A DNA stretch of 64,000 nucleotides from Candidatus Saccharimonadota bacterium. GTDB lineage: Bacteria > Patescibacteriota > Saccharimonadia > Saccharimonadales > Saccharimonadaceae. The stretch lies in NCBI GenBank assembly GCA_027492635.1, contig JAPUEH010000007.1:124001-188000 (forward strand), given 5' to 3'. Below the pieces are notes generated by a model, which searched no databases, was not told where the DNA came from, and saw only the letters and a program-made list of their open reading frames with translations. This document shows, one piece after another, positions 1 to 8,853 of the stretch (its first letter is position 1; the number at the start of each line of letters is the position of its first letter). Made by a program: the position numbers and the translations under genes.

Positions 1-657
1 TTAAAACAGGCGTATGGCGAAGATATCGGCGTGGCTGTGGAAGTGTATTCCGAGACGAGAGAGACGATAGAGCAGCGCATTGACGAGCTCAACACTCGTG
101 ATGATATACATGGCGTGATCGTGCAGCTGCCAGTTGTGCCAAACGACATCACGACAAGTGTACTTGAAAGGGTTGTTACGCACAAAGATGTTGACGGCTT
201 ATCAAGTGCGACAGAGTTTGATCCTGCGACGCCTATGGCAATCCTATGGCTGCTTGCTGGCTATAACGTATCGCTCGACAAGGTGGCGGTCGTAGGGCAG
301 GGGCGACTAGTCGGCACCCCGCTTGTGCGTATGCTCAAGGCTTCTGGTGTTGATGTTGTGGCGTATGACAAAGAGTTTGATGGCGACTTGGCGTATGAGC
401 TGCAACAGGCGCGAGTAGTGATAACCGCAACGGGACAGCCAGGCTTGATTCGATCGGATATGCTTGCTCCAGGTACGGTAGTTGTTGATGCGGGCACGGC
501 TAGCGAAGACGGTGTGATTGTAGGCGATTTGGCCCCAGATGTGCGCGAACGGCACGATTTAACAATGACGCCAGAGCGGGGAGGTGTAGGTCCTCTTACT
601 GTAGCCGCATTGTTTGACAATGTGCTTCGTGCGGCATGTCAGCAGGCTACTTCTTAG
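1..657 (+). CDS. folD: Bifunctional methylenetetrahydrofolate dehydrogenase/cyclohydrolase FolD, 5' end missing
   Basis: FolD interconverts 5,10-methylene-THF, methenyl-THF and 10-formyl-THF in the cytoplasm, using NADP(H). The reading frame is open from base 1, so the N-terminus lies outside the window; about 218 residues remain. Family signatures are visible: GVIVQLP near residue 40, HKDVDG near 61, the dinucleotide-binding stretch VVGQGRLVGTPL, and GGVGPLT near the C-terminus, where FolD usually has PGGVGPMT. The GTG at 31 is internal and not the real start. The stop overlaps by 3 nt the stop of the convergent receiver gene. Confidence 0.93.
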   Translation, partial: LKQAYGEDIGVAVEVYSETRETIEQRIDELNTRDDIHGVIVQLPVVPNDITTSVLERVVTHKDVDGLSSATEFDPATPMAILWLLAGYNVSLDKVAVVGQGRLVGTPLVRMLKASGVDVVAYDKEFDGDLAYELQQARVVITATGQPGLIRSDMLAPGTVVVDAGTASEDGVIVGDLAPDVRERHDLTMTPERGGVGPLTVAALFDNVLRAACQQATS

Positions 658-1025
658 CGCTTTGCGAGTTCTTCTTTGACACGTGCGACGACTTGTCGCG
701 GCGTGAGGTCCGCCTTGACGATATAGCCATTAATTCCAAGCGTCTTTAGTTCTCGTGGCGACTCTTCCTCGCCAAGATTTGTCATAATCATCACAGGAAT
801 TTGCTTACCCCAGTCATGTGACCGAATTTGCCTTAGTGCTGTGACGCCATCTACTTCTGGCATTTGTAGGTCGAGTAGTATGAGGTCTGGGCGAAATTTT
901 TTGACAAGCTCCACGCCCGCACCGCCATCACTGGCGATCTGCACGTCAAACTGCTCTGCTTCAAACTTCATTCGATACATCTGGTTGATGGTCGGGTCGT
1001 CTTCGATAATGGCTATCTTGGTCAT
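654..1025 (-). CDS. Single-domain response regulator (CheY-like receiver)
   Basis: This 123-residue protein is a stand-alone phosphoacceptor receiver domain with no output domain. Visible are the acidic pair D9-D10, the phospho-acceptor D52 in LILLDLQMP, T82 in MTN and K104 in VKAD, so all receiver catalytic positions are present. Such proteins act by phosphorylation-dependent binding to partners rather than to DNA. The membrane histidine kinase 3.3 kb away (4369-6537) is the nearest candidate partner; this pairing is inference. The gene converges on folD with overlapping stop codons. Confidence 0.93.
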   Translation of the reverse strand: MTKIAIIEDDPTINQMYRMKFEAEQFDVQIASDGGAGVELVKKFRPDLILLDLQMPEVDGVTALRQIRSHDWGKQIPVMIMTNLGEEESPRELKTLGINGYIVKADLTPRQVVARVKEELAKR

Positions 1026-1118
1026 GGTATTAGTGTAGCATATGTAGAAATGAATATCGGAGTGTTTACAAAACGCAATATATATGATAAATTGCGTAAT
1101 ACTACACGGTGTCTATAG

Positions 1119-2555
1119 ATGAAAGAACGTAGAAATAGCAATTCCAACAAAAAATGTACGACCGCAGCGATTGCTGCTGGCGTCAGTACTGCTGCGCTAG
1201 GATATGTTGGGTACAAGACTGGCATAGCGCCGGATTTTTTGAATTCGACTATAGAGCCAACGCCGCCGACATTACCAGCTGTTGTTGACGGTATGGTGGC
1301 AGTGAATGAAGGCATACGAGTCGCGGCTCCTGTAGCGGCTATTGGTGCGGGTGGACTCGCGGTATATTATACTGTCGCGGGTCTGATGGACAAAAAAGCA
1401 CGCGCGCTCAATACGTTTTCGCGAGCCGACTATGCTGGCACGGACGAGGCAATGCAACCCTCATCGAGATTGTCCGGCAAACTCAATACACTCAAAAAAG
1501 GTACGGGAGTAGCCGCTCTCGCAATTGTACTAACCAGTGCAACGTCTGGCGTTGAGCACGAGGTATCTAATGGTCCGCTTCGCCCTATCGATGCGGTGAC
1601 GGATTTAGTCTCGCAGGGTGATTCCGATACTATGGCCTACGTGCTCCAGGGAAGCCACAATACCTTTATGGATGATAGCTATATTGAGAAAAAACGTCTT
1701 GATCCAGTGGTTGCCGATGCTGCGAGTCACGGTATTCCTATTATCCCTTTCAAAAAAGAGCTTCTTAATATCAATGACACGTCGGCAATTCAAATATCAC
1801 TGCCAGATGCGTTGTTTGAATCAATTATACAAACTCCTGTTGATGCGTCATGTGACACGATACCTGTCATTGTTGATGAGACGGTGAAGAAGTCTGTGGG
1901 CGATACGATCTCTATCAATGGCGTGCCAGCGCAGGTCGCGCAGGTAAAAGAGGGCATGGCGCAAATGAATCGTAGCATCGCGATCGTTGCTTCAAGTGAT
2001 ATGGAGTGTCTTCAGAAGGGCACGGATACATCATATTTTGGTGCTATGCTGCCTGAAAGCTACAAAGACGAGGTGAGCAGCCTGCTCGCTAAGCACGACA
2101 TGTCCGAACTTGCCGTGGTAAACGATGACTTTTTCAAAGAAAATAACCGTGATTTTTGGCGTGCAAATGGCACGCCGATTTTATTGCAGCTGATTGCCTA
2201 TATTGCTATCTTTGGAGGGCTTGCTGCCGCTGGCGAGCGCAAAAATGCTCTGCAACGCAACGTAAGTGAAATCGGTATGCTGAACGCAATGGGGATCGGC
2301 ATGACGGACATGCGCAAAATCGAAGATAGGCGTGCGCTGCGCGAAACGGCCAAGGCAACGCTTGTAGCGATTCCTGCGGTCCCTCTTGTGGCAGGTGCAT
2401 TTAATGCAGCTGTGTCAGGAATGGAAATTGGTGTGGGTCCTCGGGAGATCACCGTTGGGAGTGCGATTACACTTGGTGCAAAGATGTTGGCAGGACGCCG
2501 AGCTGTGGGGCAGTTCGAGAAAAAACTAAACCTTGCTCAGGCAGTGAAGGGATAG
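1119..2555 (+). CDS. MacB/FtsX-like ABC transporter permease
   Basis: A 478-residue membrane protein. Hydrophobic segments lie near residues 13-30, 70-90 and 130-145, and again near 350-370 and 410-435. In between is a roughly 200-residue extracytoplasmic region (about 150-345) with two Cys residues. The C-terminal part resembles the MacB/FtsX fold: a helix followed by the cytoplasmic motif RNVSEIGMLNAMGIG, like the REIG..kaiG segment of FtsX-type permeases. The ATPase begins 7 nt downstream, which supports a two-component exporter or a mechanotransmission complex acting on the envelope. The substrate is unknown. The N-terminus has an extra TM region compared with typical MacB, and no clear Shine-Dalgarno precedes the start. 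Confidence 0.75.
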   Translation: MKERRNSNSNKKCTTAAIAAGVSTAALGYVGYKTGIAPDFLNSTIEPTPPTLPAVVDGMVAVNEGIRVAAPVAAIGAGGLAVYYTVAGLMDKKARALNTFSRADYAGTDEAMQPSSRLSGKLNTLKKGTGVAALAIVLTSATSGVEHEVSNGPLRPIDAVTDLVSQGDSDTMAYVLQGSHNTFMDDSYIEKKRLDPVVADAASHGIPIIPFKKELLNINDTSAIQISLPDALFESIIQTPVDASCDTIPVIVDETVKKSVGDTISINGVPAQVAQVKEGMAQMNRSIAIVASSDMECLQKGTDTSYFGAMLPESYKDEVSSLLAKHDMSELAVVNDDFFKENNRDFWRANGTPILLQLIAYIAIFGGLAAAGERKNALQRNVSEIGMLNAMGIGMTDMRKIEDRRALRETAKATLVAIPAVPLVAGAFNAAVSGMEIGVGPREITVGSAITLGAKMLAGRRAVGQFEKKLNLAQAVKG

Positions 2556-2562
2556 ACCGAGA

Positions 2563-3270
2563 ATGACATTTGCTGAGCAGTTTCCAGTCTATAATGATGG
2601 TATCAACCTCGAAGGCGTTTCAAAATCATATAATGACACTCCTGTGTTGCATCATGTCGCGGCGCACTTCCCCCGTGGCCAGATGAGCATTGTGGCAGGT
2701 CCCTCTGGGTCTGGCAAGACAACACTTCTCAATATTGCGGCTGGCCTCGACAAAGCAGATACTGGCCTAGTACTTGCAAATGGCTTCAACGTGTCGGCAC
2801 TGGAAACGGAGCGAGAGAGAACGGCTTTTCGTAGCAATAACGGGTATATCTTCCAAAATCACGGACTGCTCGGAGGGCTATCGGTTCGGCAGAATATATA
2901 TCTTCCGCACGAAGCACAGGAGCATGATGTGGATCCGGCATGGGTGAATTATCTGATGGGTCGGCTTGGCGTTGCGCAGTGCGTTGATCAGCACCCATCG
3001 ACACTCTCTGGCGGACAAGCGCAACGTGTAAGTATTGTGCGAGCGCTTGCACATCAACCTCAGATTGTGTATGCGGATGAGCCGTCTGCAGCTCTTGACT
3101 CTAGCACAAAAGCGGAGGTGTATAATGTACTTGGTAACTTAACGCACGATCATGGTGTGACGACTGTTGTAGTGTCACACGATGATGTTGCGCTAGAAGC
3201 GGCCGACAAAGTAATACATCTACGCGATGGTATTGTGCGCGGTGCTTACTACAATAAAAAACGGAGATAA
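2563..3270 (+). CDS. ABC transporter ATP-binding protein (MacB/LolD type)
   Basis: A 235-residue ABC ATPase that should power the adjacent permease. Walker A is GPSGSGKTTLL (near residue 46), the Q-loop is IFQNHGLLGGLSV, the signature is LSGGQAQRVSIVRAL, Walker B is VYADEPSAALD, and the H-loop is VVVSHD. All catalytic motifs are intact. Length and motif spelling match the LolD/MacB/FtsE group. GAAGG at 2547-2551 may serve as ribosome binding site. It is the second gene of a four-gene operon of permease, ATPase, methyltransferase and histidine kinase. Confidence 0.93.
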   Translation: MTFAEQFPVYNDGINLEGVSKSYNDTPVLHHVAAHFPRGQMSIVAGPSGSGKTTLLNIAAGLDKADTGLVLANGFNVSALETERERTAFRSNNGYIFQNHGLLGGLSVRQNIYLPHEAQEHDVDPAWVNYLMGRLGVAQCVDQHPSTLSGGQAQRVSIVRALAHQPQIVYADEPSAALDSSTKAEVYNVLGNLTHDHGVTTVVVSHDDVALEAADKVIHLRDGIVRGAYYNKKRR

Positions 3271-3277
3271 GAAGAGT

Positions 3278-4372
3278 ATGACAGAAATGACCAACCGACC
3301 AGATAGTGCTGAAAATGGAGTGTATATCCTGCCGTTTGAGTATAATGACCCGCACTGCAACGAAAAATTTGATGAGATCAACGATATGGTGTCCGAGCTT
3401 GGACGCATCGGCACTAGGTACTACGAAGAGCAAGGTTTACCGACCGATCTTACGCGCAAGCGCAAGAGTGATATCGACAAAGACAATCCGGCAACTCGTG
3501 CGCTCATGCAAGAGCTACCTTCCGTTGATGCATGGCTTGCCACTATACCTACGGCCGCCGCGCTTCATCCGCTTTATCAGCCGGAAGCATCACGCTTACC
3601 CAATGGTACCGAGCTCGACCCAAAGATTCCTGATTGGTTCAAAAATATTGCAGATGCACGAGGTATTCGCAGTCGTGCCGAAGCGATGAAGTCGATTTTG
3701 CATGAGCATGCAACGCAAGATGAGGCGCAGCAACAATGGCTTAGCTTGGCCTGTGGTGCGGCGCAGCCAATATTTTCCGTTTTGGGTGAGCTGAAGAAAG
3801 AAAATGCTCGTTTGCCGATTGTCACGCTGGCCGATAAGGACAAAAATGCGCTCGCACTTGCGCGCGGCTATGCCGAAGAAAATAGTCTGGGCGAGCAAAT
3901 CGCCACAAAAGATTTGAATGTACTACTGCGCAAAGGGCTGTCGTACCGCAGGGGTGAGACACTCAAGGACTATGCTGCGTCCAGTCTGCTGCGTATGCGC
4001 GGGCGCTTGCCAGCGGAATCATACGATGCTGTCGATGCGGTAGGTATCCTTGAATATCTTGGCCAGGAGGACTGGAAATACACCTACAATGGCGTGATTT
4101 CTTCGTCGACAATTTTGGCTGGTGCGAGGACGTTTATGCACAATGCGTATGATCTTGTGAAGCCTGGCGGCGTACTGGTAGTAGGAAATATGCTTGACGA
4201 TCATCCGCAGCGCGATTTTACGCTAAATGTGATACAATGGCCACATATACAACCAAGGTCGGTAGATGAAATGATGGATATAATTAAAGGGGCGGGCATA
4301 ACAGGAGAGGTCGAGGTGCATATGCCTAGCGATGGCGTATACGCCATTTATGGCATCCGGAAACCTGAATGA
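3278..4372 (+). CDS. Class I SAM-dependent methyltransferase, substrate unknown
   Basis: About 364 residues. The start is taken at ATG 3278, preceded by GGAG at 3263-3266 and 7 nt after the ATPase stop; an upstream GTG in frame would overlap the ATPase. The C-terminal two thirds looks like a Rossmann methyltransferase: a glycine-poor motif I (WLSLACGAAQP), an acidic end of strand 2 (VTLADKD), a motif IV-like region (DAVDAVGILEYL) and KPGGVLVVGN. The N-terminal ~130 residues are not recognised. The stop overlaps the histidine kinase start (ATGA), so the two are translationally coupled. The substrate could be a small molecule, lipid or protein. Confidence 0.75.
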   Translation: MTEMTNRPDSAENGVYILPFEYNDPHCNEKFDEINDMVSELGRIGTRYYEEQGLPTDLTRKRKSDIDKDNPATRALMQELPSVDAWLATIPTAAALHPLYQPEASRLPNGTELDPKIPDWFKNIADARGIRSRAEAMKSILHEHATQDEAQQQWLSLACGAAQPIFSVLGELKKENARLPIVTLADKDKNALALARGYAEENSLGEQIATKDLNVLLRKGLSYRRGETLKDYAASSLLRMRGRLPAESYDAVDAVGILEYLGQEDWKYTYNGVISSSTILAGARTFMHNAYDLVKPGGVLVVGNMLDDHPQRDFTLNVIQWPHIQPRSVDEMMDIIKGAGITGEVEVHMPSDGVYAIYGIRKPE

Positions 4373-6537
4373 TCCTATTTCTGGTGCTATCGGCAGTCGT
4401 CTCTTTTGTCTTAGGGTCTATTGTCTTGAGTCAGCAGCCCAGAGTTGCGGCAGCACGCTATTTCTTTGCGACCATGGTGGCATGTGCACTATGGGGTCTA
4501 GGTATCGCGGCATTTTTGGCAGCCTCCGAGGAGCGATATTTGCAGCTCGCAGCGGTACTCTACTATATCGCGGCCGCTTCTATTGCGACATGGACGTTGC
4601 TTTTTTCGCTGACATTTGCACGTGATACGCCGCTACCGCGCTATATTAGTGTAGCCGCACTCATGCCTTTTTTGGTGATCGCGAGCGCCCTTGTTATATC
4701 TCCATCTGTCATGTTGACGAGTTTTGAGATATCGTCAGCGGGCAACACGGCGGATTTGCAGCCGTGGTCGTATGCTATCTATACGATTTATTTCTTCTCG
4801 TACTACGCGACGGCTCTTGTTATCCTGCTGGTGCGAAGCGGGCGTGCAGTTGCTTCGCTACGAAAACATTTCTTGTATATTTTGCTTGCATATACGTCTG
4901 CAGGCGTTATCGGCATGTTGTTTAATCTCTTTCTTCCTGCGTACGGTAATTATCAGCTCATATGGGCGGGGCCGCTGGGCATGCTTGTCTTTGTGCCGAT
5001 AGTGTTTCTTGCGATTGCGCGGCATGGCCTATTTGATATTGGTTTTGCCGTTGTGCGTACAATTGCGTATAGCGCGACCCTCGCGACATTGGCTGGTATT
5101 TACTATCTTGTAGCATACGTGGCATCAAGTACACTTCTGCGAGGAGAGTACGCTGCCGATGGTATACAGCCAACGAGTGTCTTGTTGGCGCTTGTACTGG
5201 CGTTTGTGTTCCAGCCTATAAAAAGCTTTTTTGACAAAGCGACAGACAGAATCTTTTTTCGTAATCGGTATGTAGCCGAAGACTTTTATAGCAATATAAG
5301 TAGCATAGTGTCTCGCACGACGGATCTGCGCGGACTGCTGAATCATGTGGCTCAGGAGGTGGGCGATACGTTCAAAGCCGATCAGGCGTTTTTCTTTGTG
5401 CGCTACGATAACAGTACTCGTTATGTCTCTTCTGGAACGCCTGGACATAGCCTGGTGTCGCCCGCAAGTGTTGGAGCGATCGACCAATATGTCAAAACAA
5501 ACGGCAATGCGGTGATTGTGGCAGATTTGCTGCTTGAGGGGCAGTCTGATCTGAAGCAACTTCTTGTGTCTCATCATATTGCACTTGCGATACCACTTTT
5601 ACAGAAGGGGTCTGTGCTCGGCTATCTCTTTATGGGTGGTAGGCGGAGTAGCAACTACACGAGCCGTGATTTGAGGGTGCTCCGCTCGGCGACAAACGAA
5701 CTTATCATCGCTATTCAGCATGCACTTGTTGTTCAGGAGGTCAAAGATCTGAATGCCAACCTGCAGCAGCGTATCGACGCGGCAACGAGCGAGCTCAAGA
5801 CGTCTAATACCCGCCTGCGACACCTAGATGCTACCAAAGATGAGTTTGTGTCGATGGCGTCGCATCAGCTCCGTACACCACTTACCAGCGTCAAGGGTTA
5901 TTTGAGTATGGTACTCGAGGGGGATGCCGGTAAAATTACCGATACGCAGCGGCATTTGCTTGGCGAGGCGTTTGTGAGTAGTGAGCGCATGGTGCATCTT
6001 ATTCATGATTTTCTCAATGTGTCGCGTCTCCAAACTGGCAAGTTTGTGTTAGAAAGAACCCAGACCGATATCGTGAAACTTGTGAGGGATGAGGTAGATT
6101 CACTTCAGCATATTGCTCGTAAGCGGGATATGCAGCTTGTACTCCATGTCTCTGGCGACTTTCCTTTGCTTAGTCTTGATGCCGCTAAACTACGTCAGGT
6201 GGTGATGAATTATATTGATAACGCGCTTTTTTATTCGCTGGATAACAAAACCCCCATCACTGTCATGCTTGCGCGTGTTGGCGAAATGGTTGAGCTGCGT
6301 GTCATAGATAGCGGTATGGGCGTACCAAAGGCCGAGCAGCACAGGCTCTTTAGCAAGTTTTTCCGCGCCGAAAATGCCCGCAAACAGCGGCCGGATGGCA
6401 CTGGCGTGGGTCTCTATCTTGCCAAAAAAATTGTCACCGAACATGGCGGCGACATTATCTTTCTTTCGGAGGAGGGCAAAGGTAGTACGTTTGGATTTCG
6501 CTTGCCTATCGATACGTTAGCGTCCACCAAAGACTAA
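4369..6537 (+). CDS. Membrane sensor histidine kinase (7TM-GAF-HisKA-HATPase)
   Basis: A 722-residue hybrid sensor. Residues 1-260 contain about seven or eight hydrophobic helices in the pattern of 7TM histidine-kinase sensors. A GAF-like domain follows at about 305-450, then a coiled coil (about 455-490). The dimerisation/phosphoacceptor domain has H499 in MASHQLRTPLTSVKGYL. The ATPase domain has an N-box (MNYIDNALFY), G1 (DSGMGVP) and G2 (GTGVGLYLAKKI). The kinase therefore looks complete. It is the last gene of the ABC transporter operon, suggesting it senses envelope stress or a substrate of that transporter. The only receiver protein nearby is at 654-1025. Confidence 0.9.
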   Translation: MILFLVLSAVVSFVLGSIVLSQQPRVAAARYFFATMVACALWGLGIAAFLAASEERYLQLAAVLYYIAAASIATWTLLFSLTFARDTPLPRYISVAALMPFLVIASALVISPSVMLTSFEISSAGNTADLQPWSYAIYTIYFFSYYATALVILLVRSGRAVASLRKHFLYILLAYTSAGVIGMLFNLFLPAYGNYQLIWAGPLGMLVFVPIVFLAIARHGLFDIGFAVVRTIAYSATLATLAGIYYLVAYVASSTLLRGEYAADGIQPTSVLLALVLAFVFQPIKSFFDKATDRIFFRNRYVAEDFYSNISSIVSRTTDLRGLLNHVAQEVGDTFKADQAFFFVRYDNSTRYVSSGTPGHSLVSPASVGAIDQYVKTNGNAVIVADLLLEGQSDLKQLLVSHHIALAIPLLQKGSVLGYLFMGGRRSSNYTSRDLRVLRSATNELIIAIQHALVVQEVKDLNANLQQRIDAATSELKTSNTRLRHLDATKDEFVSMASHQLRTPLTSVKGYLSMVLEGDAGKITDTQRHLLGEAFVSSERMVHLIHDFLNVSRLQTGKFVLERTQTDIVKLVRDEVDSLQHIARKRDMQLVLHVSGDFPLLSLDAAKLRQVVMNYIDNALFYSLDNKTPITVMLARVGEMVELRVIDSGMGVPKAEQHRLFSKFFRAENARKQRPDGTGVGLYLAKKIVTEHGGDIIFLSEEGKGSTFGFRLPIDTLASTKD

Positions 6538-6741
6538 CGAGAGCAGCTCATAGACAAGCCACGCCAAAATCGTGATGACAAGTGTGCCGATAAGTATAGG
6601 CTTGACGATACTTTTGCGCTCATGCCACCATAGTTGGTATTTATTGCGCTGGACGGCCTCGACTCGGATAGCACGCGGTGTTACTGCGTTGCTGCCAGCA
6701 CCCGTATATACTTTGTTACGTTTTTTCTTTTGCTTGCTCAT
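6517..6741 (-). CDS. Small basic single-pass membrane protein, unknown function
   Basis: 74 residues: a basic, Lys-rich N-terminus (MSKQKKKRNK), an amphipathic middle and one C-terminal membrane helix (about 48-70, ILIGTLVITILAWLVYELLS). It has no known domain. The 3' end overlaps the histidine kinase by 21 nt in convergent orientation. A terminator hairpin lies upstream at 6761-6787 and closes the next minus-strand gene, so this gene probably has its own promoter. Confidence 0.6.
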   Translation of the reverse strand: MSKQKKKRNKVYTGAGSNAVTPRAIRVEAVQRNKYQLWWHERKSIVKPILIGTLVITILAWLVYELLSLVFGGR

Positions 6742-6757
6742 TATTATTCATTATACC

Positions 6758-6787
6758 AAAAACCACCCCTGTTGTCCAGGGGTGGTT
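6758..6787 (-). terminator. Intrinsic terminator of the LPQTG surface-protein gene
   Basis: A perfect 10-bp inverted repeat (6761-6770 and 6778-6787, AACCACCCCT/AGGGGTGGTT) with a 7-nt loop lies 46 bases after the stop of 6834-8543. Reading the minus strand, it is followed by a short T-run. Confidence 0.85.
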
Positions 6788-6833
6788 GGTAGAGACTGAA
6801 AGTCAGTCAAAGTGTCGAGCGGTCAGTCTCTTG

Positions 6834-8543
6834 TTAGCCGAGGGTACGGCGAGCTGTTACTGCATAGCCAAGCGCGAGCGCGAGCATGCTGAGTCCAGCG
6901 AGGGTTAGTACGCCATCTGCGCTACCTGTCTGTGGCAATTCACTAGGAGTTGTCGCAGGTGTATCACAGTCGGTGCTGTTCTTTGGCAGATGTTCTTTGC
7001 CAGGAACCTCACAGTGCTCTGTCGGAGGTGTTTCCTTGCAGTCGTTTAGGTTCTTGCTGTGCTTGCTAGAGTCAAAATCTTCTTCCTTGATGGTGATGAC
7101 TTTTTTGCTTTCTAGGTCACATACTTCGATTTCTTTGGACTGTGGAGTAGGCACTTCAAAGGCTTTTTTACATGCCTCGCCAGTTGCTGTGACGTCTTTG
7201 CCGTCAACGGTAAATGTCACGGTTGCTTGAACGCTATATTTGCCTGGTGTAGCTTGTGTATATTCTACGGCATTTGGTGTGCCGGCAACGGTGTCGACAA
7301 CTTGGCCGGCTTCATTGCGGATGGTGTAGCTTACGCTCTTGAATGTGCCGCCTTTGACAGTGTAGCCTGTTTCAAATTTGAATTTTGTGTCACTGAGCTT
7401 GGAGACAGCGAGAGCTGTACACTTGTATTCAGGCTGCTCTTTACATTCTTTTGGTACGGTCACGTCTGCAGTGTCATCTTTTGTACCGTTATCCGTCTGA
7501 GCTTCTGCCTTGTTCGTGAGTTTGTTGACGCCACATTCAGCAAGATCATCATTGTTTGCTACTTTGGCGCTAAATTTCACATAGGCGTTGCCATTCGGTA
7601 GGTATGAGCCGATGTTGATACCCTTGCCAACAACTTCATCGCTTTCAATCTTGGTCCATTGACCGTTTGTTGCGGAAGTCGCTACATGAGTAGAGCCAGG
7701 GATGTAGGTGACGCCAGCTGGCAATGTGTCTTTGATGACGACATTATCTTGTTTGACAGAGCCAGTGTTTTTGTACTGGATCTTGTAGTCAACAGTTGCG
7801 CCTGGGGTGGTCGCGACACTCTTCTGGTAGTTGTTTTCACCGCTCTTTGAGACTTGTTTTTCTACTTCAAATCCAGGCTGTACGGCCTTGAATCGGAAGA
7901 TAACATAGCCAGAAAATTCGTTACAGCCAGGTAGCTTACCGTCGAGCGCGTCATAGCCAAGGGGCGCGCCAGTCGTGAGTAGGCTGTCGGGCATTTTGGC
8001 GCCATTTGTCTTGCCTGTGTTGGTAATTGTCGCAGAGTTCTGGACATAGCGGAGTGCAACATTGCTTGAAGATGCTGCGTAGGCTTCATCCCAGACAGTC
8101 TTTGGCTGCGCATTATCCGCACTCACAAAGCCAGTGATGCGGGCTTTTTCGCCAGCTTTTACGCTAGCAGGCATCTGTACGCGCATCTGGGCATTTTGGG
8201 CGATACCTTTGTGATCGTATTCGGCGCTGTTGTATTTGGTTGCCGCATTGTTGTGATAGAATACATATACTTCGTACTCTTTGCCAGGCTGAATCTGGAC
8301 TTCTTCTCCGTAGTTGCCAGTACCGGCTTCACGGATTTGCACGAAATTAAACTCGTTACCATGCTTGGCGTTGTTTGTAATCGAGTTGAATACGACATGA
8401 TCGGCTGGATCTTCTAGCGTATATTCGGGACGGTCTGGTCCCCACGCATAGAGTCCGGCGGGCACAGCAATAGCTGCGGCTACAATCGCCAGCATTGCAA
8501 CTCGCTTTGGTGCACTTTTTAGTGCAGCGAATAGTTTTTTCAT
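6834..8543 (-). CDS. Sortase-anchored DUF11-type surface protein (LPQTG)
   Basis: 569 residues from ATG 8543, chosen because AAGGAG sits 5 nt upstream; the GTG six bases earlier is too close to it. A Sec signal peptide (MKKLFAALKSAPKR, then a hydrophobic core) opens the protein. A DUF11/conserved-repeat domain lies at about 210-355, with the typical GATVDYKIQYKNTGS and DTLPAGVTYIPGS segments. A PKD-like region follows. The C-terminus is a full cell-wall sorting signal: LPQTG, a hydrophobic helix and a basic ARRTLG tail. It is probably a host-contact or structural surface protein. No sortase is encoded in this window. A -10-like box (TATAAT on the minus strand, 8606-8611) lies in an A+T-rich leader. 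Confidence 0.88.
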   Translation of the reverse strand: MKKLFAALKSAPKRVAMLAIVAAAIAVPAGLYAWGPDRPEYTLEDPADHVVFNSITNNAKHGNEFNFVQIREAGTGNYGEEVQIQPGKEYEVYVFYHNNAATKYNSAEYDHKGIAQNAQMRVQMPASVKAGEKARITGFVSADNAQPKTVWDEAYAASSSNVALRYVQNSATITNTGKTNGAKMPDSLLTTGAPLGYDALDGKLPGCNEFSGYVIFRFKAVQPGFEVEKQVSKSGENNYQKSVATTPGATVDYKIQYKNTGSVKQDNVVIKDTLPAGVTYIPGSTHVATSATNGQWTKIESDEVVGKGINIGSYLPNGNAYVKFSAKVANNDDLAECGVNKLTNKAEAQTDNGTKDDTADVTVPKECKEQPEYKCTALAVSKLSDTKFKFETGYTVKGGTFKSVSYTIRNEAGQVVDTVAGTPNAVEYTQATPGKYSVQATVTFTVDGKDVTATGEACKKAFEVPTPQSKEIEVCDLESKKVITIKEEDFDSSKHSKNLNDCKETPPTEHCEVPGKEHLPKNSTDCDTPATTPSELPQTGSADGVLTLAGLSMLALALGYAVTARRTLG

Positions 8544-8706
8544 ACACACTCCTTATTTGAGTGAAGCACTCCACATGCTCCACATTTATTTAAAGTTCAT
8601 TTATCATTATACAATAAAAATTATAAAAGTAAATATATTATATAATTTTTAAAGCATAAGCGCTATAATAACCAAATTTTTAATGTACGTTTGATGCTCG
8701 GGCTTG

Positions 8707-8732
8707 CAAGTCAGATTGTTGTAATGCACGTA
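8707..8732 (+). repeat. Left 26-bp imperfect inverted repeat flanking the G+C-rich module
   Basis: Begins CAAGTCAGATTGTT. Its inverted partner is at 10828-10853. The two agree at 22 of 26 positions, and all four differences are transitions. The first 14 bases are identical. Between them lie the G+C-rich gene and most of its leader. Confidence 0.75.
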
Positions 8733-8749
8733 GTGTGTGGAAAGGTTGA

Positions 8750-8816
8750 CTCCGGGGAGCCAGCCATCATCGCGGTGTCTACTGGCTGTAGACTGCGAGA
8801 GACTGGCTCCCCGGAG
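8750..8816 (-). other. Large two-tier hairpin in the 3' region of the G+C-rich gene
   Basis: Perfect 14-bp arms CTCCGGGGAGCCAG (8750-8763) and CTGGCTCCCCGGAG (8803-8816) enclose a second stem, GTCTAC/GTAGAC (8777-8782, 8788-8793). It lies 38 nt past the stop of the minus-strand gene 8854-10527. No T-run follows on either strand, so it is not a classical terminator. It may be an mRNA-stabilising 3' structure. Confidence 0.65.
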
Positions 8817-8853
8817 ATACCCGTATGAAGTTGTTATGAAATTGTTGTTCGGA

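Larger units (their letters stand above)
8544..8853. other. 310-bp gap with promoter, inverted repeat and large hairpin
   Basis: No gene is supported here. 8544-8690 is strongly A+T-rich and holds the promoter and leader of the LPQTG protein gene. 8707-8732 is the left copy of a 26-bp imperfect inverted repeat, described separately. 8750-8816 is a hairpin with 14-bp perfect arms, described separately. The rest, up to the stop of the G+C-rich gene at 8854, shows nothing recognisable. Confidence 0.7.
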